A stretch of 7,065 nt of DNA from a bacterium UBP10_UBA1149 (GTDB lineage: Bacteria; Desulfobacterota; Binatia; UBA1149), in NCBI GenBank assembly GCA_002311335.1, contig DBZX01000060.1, forward strand, positions 10,178 to 17,242, read 5' to 3'. Each line of letters opens with the position of its first letter. The first letter of the stretch is position 1. The notes beneath the pieces were generated by a model. The model made no database searches. It saw nothing but the letters and a program-made list of their open reading frames with translations, and was not told where the DNA came from. A program made the position numbers and the translations under genes. Below are positions 1-5,947 of this stretch, piece by piece.

Positions 1-2
1 AG

Positions 3-50
3 AAGGCCAAGAAAAAGGCAACCAAGAAGAAAGCCAGGAAACGAAGGTAA
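3..50 (+). CDS. 3' end of a gene with a Lys/Arg-rich C-terminal tail (partial)
   Basis: Only the last 15 codons and the TAA stop (48-50) lie in the window. They read KAKKKATKKKARKRR, which is almost entirely basic residues plus Ala and Thr. Such tails occur at the C-termini of several bacterial nucleic-acid-binding proteins, for example some topoisomerase I, HU-like and histone H1-like proteins, so DNA or RNA binding is plausible. The family cannot be named from this fragment. That it is a real coding end is supported by the clear bias in the frame and by the stop being followed by a hairpin series and an intrinsic terminator. Confidence 0.6.
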   Translation, partial: KAKKKATKKKARKRR

Positions 51-61
51 CCAAACCGATT

Positions 62-103
62 GAGCCTGTCCGGTCGTTGCCTCGGCGACTTTCGGGCAGG
101 CTC
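62..103 (+). repeat. Long bulged hairpin in the 3' untranslated region
   Basis: An 11-bp stem pairs 62-72 with 93-103, with one G.U pair (69/96). It continues, after a three-base TTT bulge (90-92), into a 4-bp stem pairing 73-76 with 86-89. It lies 12 nt after the stop of the upstream gene and ahead of the terminator, so it would sit at the 3' end of that mRNA. It has no U-tract and is probably not a terminator itself. It could protect the mRNA end or belong to a 3'-derived small RNA; that role is inference. Confidence 0.55.
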
Positions 104-121
104 TAGCCGACGACGAAACAA

Positions 122-137
122 GAACCATTCGTGGTTC
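122..137 (+). repeat. Small hairpin with TTCG loop
   Basis: GAACCA (122-127) pairs perfectly with TGGTTC (132-137) around a TTCG tetraloop. UUCG loops favour fast RNA folding, although the closing pair here is A-U rather than the especially stable C-G. It stands 5 nt upstream of the terminator stem and is one of four consecutive hairpins in 62-211. Confidence 0.45.
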
Positions 138-142
138 AAGGG

Positions 143-172
143 GCCCCCCGGCAAGTGTCGGGGGGCTTTTTT
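143..172 (+). terminator. Rho-independent terminator
   Basis: A perfect 8-bp GC-only stem, GCCCCCCG (143-150) with CGGGGGGC (159-166), closes an 8-nt loop. It is followed at once by six Ts (167-172), then G and three more Ts. This is a textbook intrinsic terminator for plus-strand transcription and would end the transcript of the upstream Lys/Arg-rich gene. The strand is fixed by the T-tract. Confidence 0.92.
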
Positions 173-176
173 GTTT

Positions 177-211
177 GAGGTTTGTACGCCGCGGGTGGGC
201 GCACAAACCTC
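177..211. repeat. Inverted repeat downstream of the terminator
   Basis: GAGGTTTGT (177-185) pairs with ACAAACCTC (203-211). After one A/C mismatch, CGCC (187-190) pairs with GGCG (198-201), leaving a 7-nt loop. The result is a 14-position stem with 13 pairs. No T-run follows on either strand, so it does not look like a second intrinsic terminator. It could be a protein-binding dyad, a backup structure for readthrough RNA, or a remnant of a mobile repeat; the sequence does not decide. Confidence 0.5.
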
Positions 212-228
212 TTCTTCCGCCGCCGGTC

Positions 229-238
229 GGGGGGGGGG
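229..238 (+). repeat. G10 homopolymer tract
   Basis: Ten consecutive G residues lie 15 nt upstream of the -35 box of the candidate promoter for the SCP2 gene. Tracts this long can slip during replication and are also prone to sequencing error. Confidence 0.85.
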
Positions 239-253
239 AGATAACCGTTCCGG

Positions 254-282
254 TTGACTCAGGTTCACTCCACGCTTAATAC
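254..282 (+). promoter_or_regulatory. Candidate sigma70-type promoter for the SCP2 gene
   Basis: TTGACT (254-259) matches the -35 consensus at five of six positions. About 17 nt downstream is TAATAC (277-282), a weak -10 match; the overlapping CTTAAT (275-280) is better by bases but has 15-bp spacing. It sits in the gap between the terminator and the SCP2 start, which needs its own promoter because the upstream transcript is terminated. The predicted start near 289 would give a leader of about 45 nt. Confidence 0.4.
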
Positions 283-335
283 GCCATCGACCGCGTGGTC
301 TTGCTCAAGAGCGCGGCGAGGGGCGGAAGTTAAGC

Positions 336-677
336 ATGGTAAGGGCCGACAACATTCAGCAGGTATTCGAAGAGATGCCCCGGCGCTTTAACTCGGCGGC
401 CGCCGCTGGTTTGACGGCTGTCTACCAGTACGAGCTTTCCGGCGACGGTGGCGGCACCTGGCACGTGGTGATCGCCGACGGTGTCATCGAGGGAGACCTG
501 GCCCAGGCCGGGGCCCATCCAGAGCCGAACATCTCGATAACGATGTCGGTCGCCGATTTTCTCGACATGATCAACGGCGAACTCAACCCCCAGATGGCCT
601 TCATGGGTGGCAAGCTGAAGATCAAGGGCGACATGAGCCTCGCCATGAAGATGCAGCAGATTTTTCCGACCGGCTGA
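336..677 (+). CDS. SCP2 sterol-binding domain protein
   Basis: This 113-aa protein consists of essentially one SCP2 (sterol carrier protein 2-like) domain. It shows the expected N-terminal helix (FEEMPRRFN, 11-19) and the beta-strand segment (TWHVVIADG, 41-49). The family's C-terminal pattern is INGELNPQMAFMGGKLKIKGD (79-99) followed by AMKMQQIF (103-110). SCP2 domains enclose a hydrophobic tunnel that binds sterols, fatty acids or acyl-CoAs; the bacterial ligand is generally unknown. There is no signal peptide or membrane segment, so it is probably cytoplasmic. The ATG is preceded by GGCGGAAG with GGA about 8 nt upstream, a reasonable ribosome site. It is monocistronic: a terminator lies upstream and the convergent cysH ends 38 nt downstream. 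Confidence 0.88.
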   Translation: MVRADNIQQVFEEMPRRFNSAAAAGLTAVYQYELSGDGGGTWHVVIADGVIEGDLAQAGAHPEPNISITMSVADFLDMINGELNPQMAFMGGKLKIKGDMSLAMKMQQIFPTG

Positions 678-715
678 CCGCACCGCCGGGCCAGGCGCTT
701 GCGCGTCCCTGCCGC

Positions 716-1483
716 TCAGGAATCTTCGCTTGAAGCAGGGGCGCCGCTTGCCGGTTCCGTAAGCTCGGGGCTGTTTGAGCCGCCTTCGTCCAGCACGGTG
801 TGTATGCCGCACTCGCGTTTTTTAATGCCCGCCCAGCGTCCCGACCGCCCTTCGCCGAGCGAGGTGCAGGGCGCGCAGCCTATCGAGGCATAGCCCTCGT
901 TAAACAAGGGGTGCTCGGGTAAGCCGTGGTTGTTCAGGTACTTGTAGGTGTCCTTTGACGTCCAGCGGGCCAGCGGGTTTATTTTGACCACGCTTCCGGC
1001 CAGCTCAACGTGCCCCATCGTGGCCCGTTCTTTGGTCTGGTTACGCCGCCGGCCGTTTATCCAGGCCGAGGTTCCGGCCAGCGCTTTTTTCAGCGGCTCG
1101 ACCTTGTTGATCTGGCAGCACAAGTCCGGGTCTCTACCGTAGAGCTTGTCGCCGTGCTTGGTCCGGAACTCCTCGGCGCTCATCTCGGCTTCAAGCTGTC
1201 TCAGGTTGAGGCCCAGCAGTTTCACTATGTCGTCGCGGTACTTAAGCGTTTCGGCGAAGTGAAACCGGGTTTCGATGAATACCACCGGGATGTCGGGCTT
1301 TATGGTACGCAGCATGTGCGCAAGTACCACGCCGTCGTGCTGGAAAGAGCAGGTGAGAATGATGTCCTCGGGGAACTCGGTCACCGCCCAACCCAGGATC
1401 TGTTCGGGCGAAGCCGTCTCGAACCTGTCGTTGAGCTCTGTGAGCTTAGCCTGGGATATCAGCGCTTTCGGACTGGCAGCCAT
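716..1483 (-). CDS. cysH: Assimilatory APS reductase, [4Fe-4S] CysH type
   Basis: This 255-aa enzyme reduces adenylylsulfate to sulfite and AMP using thioredoxin-type donors, in cytoplasmic sulfate assimilation. The N-terminal nucleotide-binding loop region is TCSFQHDGVVLAHM (44-57). The APS-type cysteines are present: Cys122-Cys123 in CCQINKVEPL and Cys203/Cys206 in GCAPCT. These pairs ligate a [4Fe-4S] cluster and are missing from E. coli-type PAPS reductases. The catalytic cysteine is Cys225 in KRECGIH. Other family signatures are WINGRRRNQTKERA (141-154), VKINPLARWT (166-175) and GRWAG (215-219). Oddities: Asn replaces the usual Arg in CCxxRK, FIETRFHF has Arg where Gly is common, and a Ser/Glu/Pro-rich tail follows the catalytic motif. 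No clear Shine-Dalgarno precedes the ATG. It is divergent from anmK. Some homologues also accept PAPS. Confidence 0.9.
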   Translation of the reverse strand: MAASPKALISQAKLTELNDRFETASPEQILGWAVTEFPEDIILTCSFQHDGVVLAHMLRTIKPDIPVVFIETRFHFAETLKYRDDIVKLLGLNLRQLEAEMSAEEFRTKHGDKLYGRDPDLCCQINKVEPLKKALAGTSAWINGRRRNQTKERATMGHVELAGSVVKINPLARWTSKDTYKYLNNHGLPEHPLFNEGYASIGCAPCTSLGEGRSGRWAGIKKRECGIHTVLDEGGSNSPELTEPASGAPASSEDS

Positions 1484-1509
1484 CTACTTAAAATGACAGT
1501 ATAATTGTA
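1484..1509. promoter_or_regulatory. Compact divergent start region between cysH and anmK
   Basis: Only 26 bp separate the cysH ATG from the anmK GTG, and the stretch is strikingly AT-rich for this window. On the plus strand it holds a perfect TATAAT (1500-1505). On the minus strand the overlapping TATACT (1503-1498) also resembles a -10 box. Starts expected about 7 nt downstream of each would fall at or next to the start codons, giving leaderless or nearly leaderless mRNAs. Neither gene shows a good Shine-Dalgarno. I see no convincing -35 box at 17 bp for either direction; such elements would lie inside the opposite gene. Confidence 0.5.
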
Positions 1510-2715
1510 GTGTCGCAAGCAAGGGTTAAAGCGCGGCCGCTGGTCGTGGTCGGTTTGATGTCGGGCACATCCCTTGACGGGGTGGACGCAGCGCTGGTCA
1601 GGATAGTGCGCAGCGCCGATGGCCGGGCGGCCATAAAACCGATCGCCTCGCTCGTGCGGTCCTGGCCGCGCGGCTTGAGGCAGCGCCTGGTGGATGCTTG
1701 CGAGGGACAGGCTGTGAGCGTAGCCGAACACGCGGCGGTTTCACTCGATCTCGCGAGGGTCTTTGCCTCGGCGGTGGAAGACGTTCTGCGCGCCGCTCGA
1801 AGATCCACACCGCCCGACCTCGTGGCCAGCCATGGCCACACGCTATGTCACCTGCCGGCGCGCAACACCGTTACAGTGCAGGCAGGCGACGGCGCGCTGC
1901 TGGCCGAACTCACGGGCACGACTGTCGCCAGCGATTTTCGCGTGGCCGATACGGCCGCCGGTGGACAGGGTGCGCCGCTGGTCCCCTTCGTTCACCACGA
2001 GTTGTTTTCCCATCCCCGGCACGACCGCGTCGTGCAGAACCTGGGCGGCATAGGCAACGCGACCTTGCTTCCCGCCGGACGCGATGCAGCCACCGTGGGT
2101 GGCAGCGACACCGGTCCTGGCAACATGCTCATCGACGGTTGCGTTGAACTGCTCAGCTCGGGGCGTCGCCGCATGGACAAGGGGGGACGCATGGCTGCCC
2201 GCGGCACGGTTAACCGGGAGCTGGTGGCGCAGGTAATGCGGGCGCCTTTCTTTCGAAGGAAACTACCGGCCTCCACCGGCAGGGAAGAGTTTGGGCGGCA
2301 CCTGGCGGCCGGACTGGTGGAGTCGGGCCGCCAGCGTGGCCTCACCGCCGATGACATCGTGGCCAGCGCGACCATGGCCACGTCGGTAGCCATGCGGCGA
2401 AGCCTGTCGCGCATGGGCATGCCCGATCCGCACGAACTGTTGCTCTGCGGCGGCGGCGTACTGAATCCCTCGCTGGTGGCGATGATAGCCGAGGCCTTTC
2501 CTTCTTCGCAGGTGAAGTCGGTAGCAGGGTGTGGCGCGGACCCCCTCATGCTCGAGGCCCAGGCTTTTGCGCTGCTCGGCTTCTGCCTTGTCGAAGGCCG
2601 CGCGGCGGGCCTGCCGGCCGTCACCGGCGCCGCCGGCGCGCGGGTACTGGGCAGGATCAGCCCGGGAGCCAACTACAGGGGCACGCTGTTGGCGCCGGGC
2701 CGGCGGAAGCGTTGA
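1510..2715 (+). CDS. anmK: Anhydro-N-acetylmuramic acid kinase
   Basis: This 401-aa cytoplasmic kinase opens the 1,6-anhydro ring of anhMurNAc and phosphorylates it to MurNAc-6-phosphate with ATP, in peptidoglycan recycling. Family motifs run in order: GLMSGTSLDGVDAAL (15-29), ASHGHT (106-111), QAGDGALLAELTGTTVASDFRVADTA (124-149), GGQGAPLVP (151-159), NLGGIGN (177-183), SDTGPGNMLID (199-209), DKGGRMAARG (223-232), STGREEFG (255-262) and CGGGVLNP (313-320). Asp200 in SDTGPGN is the likely catalytic base by analogy with characterised AnmK. NLGGIGN replaces the more usual NIGGIAN. The length is slightly above the usual 370-ish because of an extended N-terminus. The GTG start was chosen because MSGTSLDG must lie well inside the protein; the GTG at 1546 would give a shorter form. 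It is first in the operon with amgK. Confidence 0.93.
   Translation: MSQARVKARPLVVVGLMSGTSLDGVDAALVRIVRSADGRAAIKPIASLVRSWPRGLRQRLVDACEGQAVSVAEHAAVSLDLARVFASAVEDVLRAARRSTPPDLVASHGHTLCHLPARNTVTVQAGDGALLAELTGTTVASDFRVADTAAGGQGAPLVPFVHHELFSHPRHDRVVQNLGGIGNATLLPAGRDAATVGGSDTGPGNMLIDGCVELLSSGRRRMDKGGRMAARGTVNRELVAQVMRAPFFRRKLPASTGREEFGRHLAAGLVESGRQRGLTADDIVASATMATSVAMRRSLSRMGMPDPHELLLCGGGVLNPSLVAMIAEAFPSSQVKSVAGCGADPLMLEAQAFALLGFCLVEGRAAGLPAVTGAAGARVLGRISPGANYRGTLLAPGRRKR
2705..2715 (+). promoter_or_regulatory. Ribosome site and TTGA overlap deciding the amgK start
   Basis: GGAAG (2705-2709) precedes TTG (2712-2714), which shares two bases with the anmK stop TGA (2713-2715). This arrangement selects the TTG start over the upstream in-frame ATG at 2529 that lies deep in anmK. 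Confidence 0.6.
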
Positions 2716-3797
2716 GAGACCCGCGCATAGAAGCGTGGCTCGACGCCACCATCGCCGACCTGTGGCCCGGTGCCCGGTGCGAGTCCCTCGCCGAGGTCGC
2801 TGGTGACGCCTCTTCGCGTGTCTACGCCAGGGCCTCACTGTCGGGCAGCCAACAAGGGGGAGACAGCTGCCCCTCGTCGGTGGTGCTGATGATACTGCAG
2901 GACGCGGGCGTGGCCATGTCATCTGACGAGCTGGGCGTTTTTGCCGAGGGCGGTCCCGACGAGCTGCCTTTTGTCAACGTGCTGCGATTCATGGCCCGCT
3001 CCTGTGCCGCGGTTCCACGGCTCTACGCGGTTTCAGATTCCTGCGACCTGCTGCTGCTCGAAGACCTGGGCGACACTGCCCTGTGGGACGCTGCTGTTAT
3101 GGACGGCGCCGACCTGGTGGCGTTGTTCGGCGGTGCGCTGGAGCTGCTCGCGGCCCTGCAACACGACTGCATCGACGACGGCAGTGGCTGCTACGCCTTC
3201 GGCCAGGCCTTTGACCACGAGCTGTTCACCTGGGAAGTCGACCACTTTCTCGAGTACGGGCTGTTGCCTGCTGCGGCGAGCGGCATCGATGAGTGCCGGG
3301 CCGAGCTGGGCCTTGTCGTGGACAGGCTGGCGGCCCTGCCGCGCGTGTTCTGTCATCGCGACTACCACGCTTGGAACCTGATGGTGCAGGGCAGCGGTGA
3401 CGACGACCTCTGCATTCGCCTGATCGACTTCCAGGACGCGCTGATGGCGCCCTCGCTATACGACGTGGCCTCGCTGTTGACCGACCGCGTGACGCCCACC
3501 CTGCTGCAGCCCGACATGGAGAGCGAGCTTCTCGCTCGCTGGCACTCGCTGGCAGATTCTGCCGCCGGCTTGTCCTTTGACCAGGTGGTTGAGCAGTACG
3601 AGTGGCTGGCCTTGCAGCGGGTGCTCAAGGTGGTCGGCAGGTTCAACTACCTGGCCACGGTGAAGGGCAAGCCGGCCTACGCCCGCATGCTGCCCGGCGT
3701 GGTTGCTACCGCGCGTCGCTTTGCTGCTCGCGTCGAAGGCCTGCCGGTGACCCGTCGGTTGCTGGACGAACAGGTGCGTGAAAAGATGCCCACGTGA
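2712..3797 (+). CDS. amgK: N-acetylmuramate/N-acetylglucosamine anomeric kinase
   Basis: This aminoglycoside-phosphotransferase-fold kinase phosphorylates MurNAc (and GlcNAc) at C1, feeding MurU. From the TTG start it is 361 aa, close to the roughly 340 of Pseudomonas AmgK. Visible are the nucleotide-loop motif GDASSRVYAR (31-40), the hinge LLLEDLGD (114-121), the catalytic loop CHRDYHAWNLMV (214-225; Asp217, Asn222), the metal-binding LIDFQDALMAPSLYDVASLLTD (237-258; Asp239) and the C-terminal LQRVLKVVGRF (301-311). The reading frame is open further upstream, but that part is an arginine-rich shadow of anmK. TTG at 2712 overlaps the anmK stop (TTGA) and has GGAAG 4 nt upstream, implying translational coupling. 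The neighbour murU supports the specificity; without it the family would only be called a phosphotransferase. Confidence 0.87.
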   Translation: MRDPRIEAWLDATIADLWPGARCESLAEVAGDASSRVYARASLSGSQQGGDSCPSSVVLMILQDAGVAMSSDELGVFAEGGPDELPFVNVLRFMARSCAAVPRLYAVSDSCDLLLLEDLGDTALWDAAVMDGADLVALFGGALELLAALQHDCIDDGSGCYAFGQAFDHELFTWEVDHFLEYGLLPAAASGIDECRAELGLVVDRLAALPRVFCHRDYHAWNLMVQGSGDDDLCIRLIDFQDALMAPSLYDVASLLTDRVTPTLLQPDMESELLARWHSLADSAAGLSFDQVVEQYEWLALQRVLKVVGRFNYLATVKGKPAYARMLPGVVATARRFAARVEGLPVTRRLLDEQVREKMPT

Positions 3798-4555
3798 CAG
3801 GCATGATACTGGCGGCCGGACTTGGGACGCGCTTGCGACCGTTGACCGACAATACGCCCAAGGCCATGGTCCCGGTCGCGGGCCGTCCCCTGGTCGACTA
3901 CGCGCTCGACACGCTGCTGGCGGCTGGCATAACCGACGTCGTTATAAACCTTCACCACTTCGGCGAACAGATACGCGGCCACCTCGGCGATGGCTCGGAT
4001 CGCGGCGCGCGTATTCGCTACAGCGAGGAGCACCCCCTGCTCGACAGTGGCGGTGGAATTCTGCGCGTGCGTCCGATGCTGGGCGAAGGCGCGTTCGTGA
4101 CGATCAACGCCGACACCATAGTGGACGTGGACCTCGCCGAGGTGCTTCGCTTCCACGAGCAGCACAAAGCCCTGGCCACGCTGGTGTTGCGCAAGGACGC
4201 CGACATGGACCAGTTCGGTGTCATCCGCACCGACGGTGAGGGCCGCGTGCGCGGGTTTCTTGACTCCCGCGACCCCTCGGCCGAAGGAGCGCTGGAGCCC
4301 TGGATGTACACCGGTGTGCAGGTACTGGAACCAGGGGTGTTTGATTTTATGCCCGCGGGCGGCGTGTTTTCTATCACCAGGCAAACTTATCCACGCATGG
4401 TCGTGGCCGGCGAGCGCGTTTTCGGGTACATTTTTGAAGGGCGTTGGCTCACGGTCGGAACGCCCGAAGAGCTGGAGCTGGCCGAGCTGGCCCTGGCTGG
4501 GCAGGCAGCAGGCCGACAGGGTCCTGTCGGTGGCGAGCGGGCGGCGGAGAACTGA
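3794..4555 (+). CDS. murU: N-acetylmuramate alpha-1-phosphate uridylyltransferase
   Basis: This 253-aa nucleotidyltransferase makes UDP-MurNAc from MurNAc-1-phosphate and UTP, closing the recycling route that bypasses MurA. The signature loop LAAGLGTRLRPLTDNTPKAMVPV (6-28) binds the nucleotide. Next come GRPLVDYALD (30-39), the base/sugar-binding segment LLDSGGGIL (82-90), the metal-binding INADT (104-108, Asp107) and the C-terminal MYTGVQVLEPGVF (171-183) and WLTVGTPEEL (218-227). It is somewhat longer than Pseudomonas MurU (about 223 aa), mainly from an Ala/Gly-rich tail. The GTG start overlaps the amgK stop by 4 nt (GTGA); the ATG at 3803 is an alternative that would leave only three residues before the loop. 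By sequence alone it could be a mannose- or glucose-1-phosphate nucleotidyltransferase. Following anmK and amgK makes MurU much the best call. Confidence 0.88.
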   Translation: MTGMILAAGLGTRLRPLTDNTPKAMVPVAGRPLVDYALDTLLAAGITDVVINLHHFGEQIRGHLGDGSDRGARIRYSEEHPLLDSGGGILRVRPMLGEGAFVTINADTIVDVDLAEVLRFHEQHKALATLVLRKDADMDQFGVIRTDGEGRVRGFLDSRDPSAEGALEPWMYTGVQVLEPGVFDFMPAGGVFSITRQTYPRMVVAGERVFGYIFEGRWLTVGTPEELELAELALAGQAAGRQGPVGGERAAEN

Positions 4556-4559
4556 TTTG
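4546..4559 (+). promoter_or_regulatory. Shine-Dalgarno setting the patatin TTG start
   Basis: GGAG (4546-4549) lies 7 nt before TTG (4557-4559), one base after the murU stop TGA (4553-4555). There is no ATG in this frame near the beginning of the conserved domain, and the frame open upstream is a shadow of murU. Confidence 0.6.
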
Positions 4560-5906
4560 GGTATCAGCATAGTACAGAAGAGCGACCTCTCGGTTCGCAA
4601 GAAGGACGCCAAGGTGGCGCTGGTGCTCGCCGGTGGTGCGGTCACCGGCGGGGCTTTCAAGCTGGGTGGCATCAAGGCCCTCGACGACTTCCTCATCAAC
4701 TACAAGACCACCGACTTTGATATCTATGTCGGCCTGAGCGCGGGCGCCCTGCTGGTCGCGCCGTTGGCCGCCGGCGTACCGCCCTCCGAAATGTTGCGGG
4801 CACTCGACGGGTCATCGGTGCAGTTCTCGCGGTTCAGGCCCGGCGATTTTTACGGTATCGACGTCGGCGACTGGGTAGGCAAGCCCATTGAGTACGTGCT
4901 CGACCTGATGACTTACCTACCGGGTATAGTCGTGGACATGTTTTCGCAGGCCCCCGACCTGGTCGAAGAAGTCAGGCCGGCGTTGGGCGTGTTTGCCCGC
5001 TACCCCTCGCTCAGCTCGCTGCAGGACATGGCCATGCCGATAGCGCGGGCGCTGTTCGCCCGCCGCATTCCGTTTCCCACCGACTACCTGCCCTCGGGCG
5101 TGTTCACCAACAACGGCATCGAGCGCTACATGCGTCACAACATGGAGAACAATGGTTTTCCGAACGAGTTTCGCAGCCTGCACCGCTACACGGGCAAGGA
5201 GCTGTACATATCGGCCATGAACCTCGACACCGCCGAGCGCGTGGTGTTCGGCCACGACGAGGATTGCTCGGTCACGGTGTCCGAGGCCATACAGGCTTCG
5301 ACCGCGCTTCCTGTTTTTTACAAGCCGGCGCGCATCAACGGCGTTGACTACGTGGACGGCGGCGTTCGCCGTACGGCCAACATCGACGTGGCCATGGAGC
5401 ACGGCGCCGATCTCATCATCTGCTACAACCCTTTCAGGCCGTTCTCCAACCGCGTGACGCATCGTTACGACGCTGACCGCGGAACCTTTGTGACCGAGGG
5501 AACCCCGCTGGCCGATCAGGGTGTGGGCACGGTCATAAACCAGGTGTTCCGCACCCTGCTGCACTCGCGTATCCAGTACGGACTGCGCGCCTACCAGGAC
5601 GACCCCAACTTCCAGGGCGATATCATAGTGATCGAACCCACCGAGTCTGACACGCATTTCTTTTCGATGAACCCGGTGGCTTTCTGGGAAGGGCCGCGTG
5701 CCGGCCGGCACGGCTACACCTCGGTGACGCAGTCGATCGAGAACCACTACGACATCGTCAAGCAGATACTCGGGGCCTACGGCATCCTGATGACCCGGAG
5801 GGAAGTCCGCGAGGGGCTCGAGCGCATGAAGCGACACAGCTTCGGCGAGGGCAGCAGCGATGTGCTGGTTCGCGATGTCCCGCGCCGCGACCTCAACGTG
5901 GCCTGA
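4557..5906 (+). CDS. Patatin-like phospholipase family protein
   Basis: This predicted 449-aa Ser-Asp acyl hydrolase probably acts on phospholipids or other acyl esters; its substrate is unknown. The domain begins at VALVLAGGAVTGGAFKLGGIKAL (20-42). The nucleophile motif is GLSAG (59-63, Ser61), and the catalytic aspartate is in YVDGG (265-269, Asp267). The usual oxyanion-hole signature GGGxR/KG is replaced by GGAVTGG. Downstream of the catalytic core is a long C-terminal part with no family I can name. There is no signal peptide or clear membrane helix, so it is probably cytoplasmic or membrane-associated. The TTG start is set by a well-spaced GGAG. It directly follows murU with a 1-nt gap and is the last gene of the operon. 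A link to envelope turnover is inference from position. Confidence 0.85.
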   Translation: MGISIVQKSDLSVRKKDAKVALVLAGGAVTGGAFKLGGIKALDDFLINYKTTDFDIYVGLSAGALLVAPLAAGVPPSEMLRALDGSSVQFSRFRPGDFYGIDVGDWVGKPIEYVLDLMTYLPGIVVDMFSQAPDLVEEVRPALGVFARYPSLSSLQDMAMPIARALFARRIPFPTDYLPSGVFTNNGIERYMRHNMENNGFPNEFRSLHRYTGKELYISAMNLDTAERVVFGHDEDCSVTVSEAIQASTALPVFYKPARINGVDYVDGGVRRTANIDVAMEHGADLIICYNPFRPFSNRVTHRYDADRGTFVTEGTPLADQGVGTVINQVFRTLLHSRIQYGLRAYQDDPNFQGDIIVIEPTESDTHFFSMNPVAFWEGPRAGRHGYTSVTQSIENHYDIVKQILGAYGILMTRREVREGLERMKRHSFGEGSSDVLVRDVPRRDLNVA

Positions 5907-5916
5907 GCGATTCTAT

Positions 5917-5947
5917 CCGGCCCGCGACCGGGGGCTGCCCGGGCCGG
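5917..5947. repeat. GC-rich inverted repeat after the patatin gene
   Basis: CCGGCCCG (5917-5924) pairs with CGGGCCGG (5940-5947) around a 15-nt loop, 10 nt after the stop. No T-tract follows, so it is not a canonical intrinsic terminator. A competing stem, CCGGC (5944-5948) with GCCGG (5959-5963), overlaps it. It may help end or stabilise the operon mRNA. Confidence 0.4.

Noticed and set aside
62..103. tRNA or other standard RNA gene in the hairpin region
   Set aside because: It does not fold as a cloverleaf, has no TTCRA arm or acceptor-like 3' end, and shows only simple nested stems.
60..257. Open frame of 65 codons between the Lys-rich gene and SCP2
   Set aside because: It runs straight through the terminator and the inverted repeats, and its composition follows those structures; not credible as a gene.
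1010..1504. Plus-strand open frame opposite cysH
   Set aside because: It is antisense to a full APS reductase with all its cysteine motifs intact, and it lacks its own family features.
2529..2711. Upstream extension of amgK to an ATG at 2529
   Set aside because: The added 61 residues are Arg/Gly/Pro-rich and lie wholly within anmK in another frame; TTG 2712 has a ribosome site and fits the family length.
4218..4556. Upstream extension of the patatin frame into murU
   Set aside because: It is a shadow of murU with no patatin-like content; TTG 4557 has a GGAG at 7 nt.
3677..4699. Long minus-strand open frame opposite murU
   Set aside because: It is antisense to a clearly recognisable MurU, shows no family motifs, and is typical of the open antisense frames of GC-rich genes.
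4917..5837. Long minus-strand open frame opposite the patatin gene
   Set aside because: It has no recognisable domain and low-complexity His/Val/Arg composition; the plus strand carries the Ser-Asp dyad motifs.
5917..5947. Intrinsic terminator after the patatin gene
   Set aside because: The stem is good, but it is followed by CGAGGTTGTC rather than a T-tract, so it is kept only as an inverted repeat.
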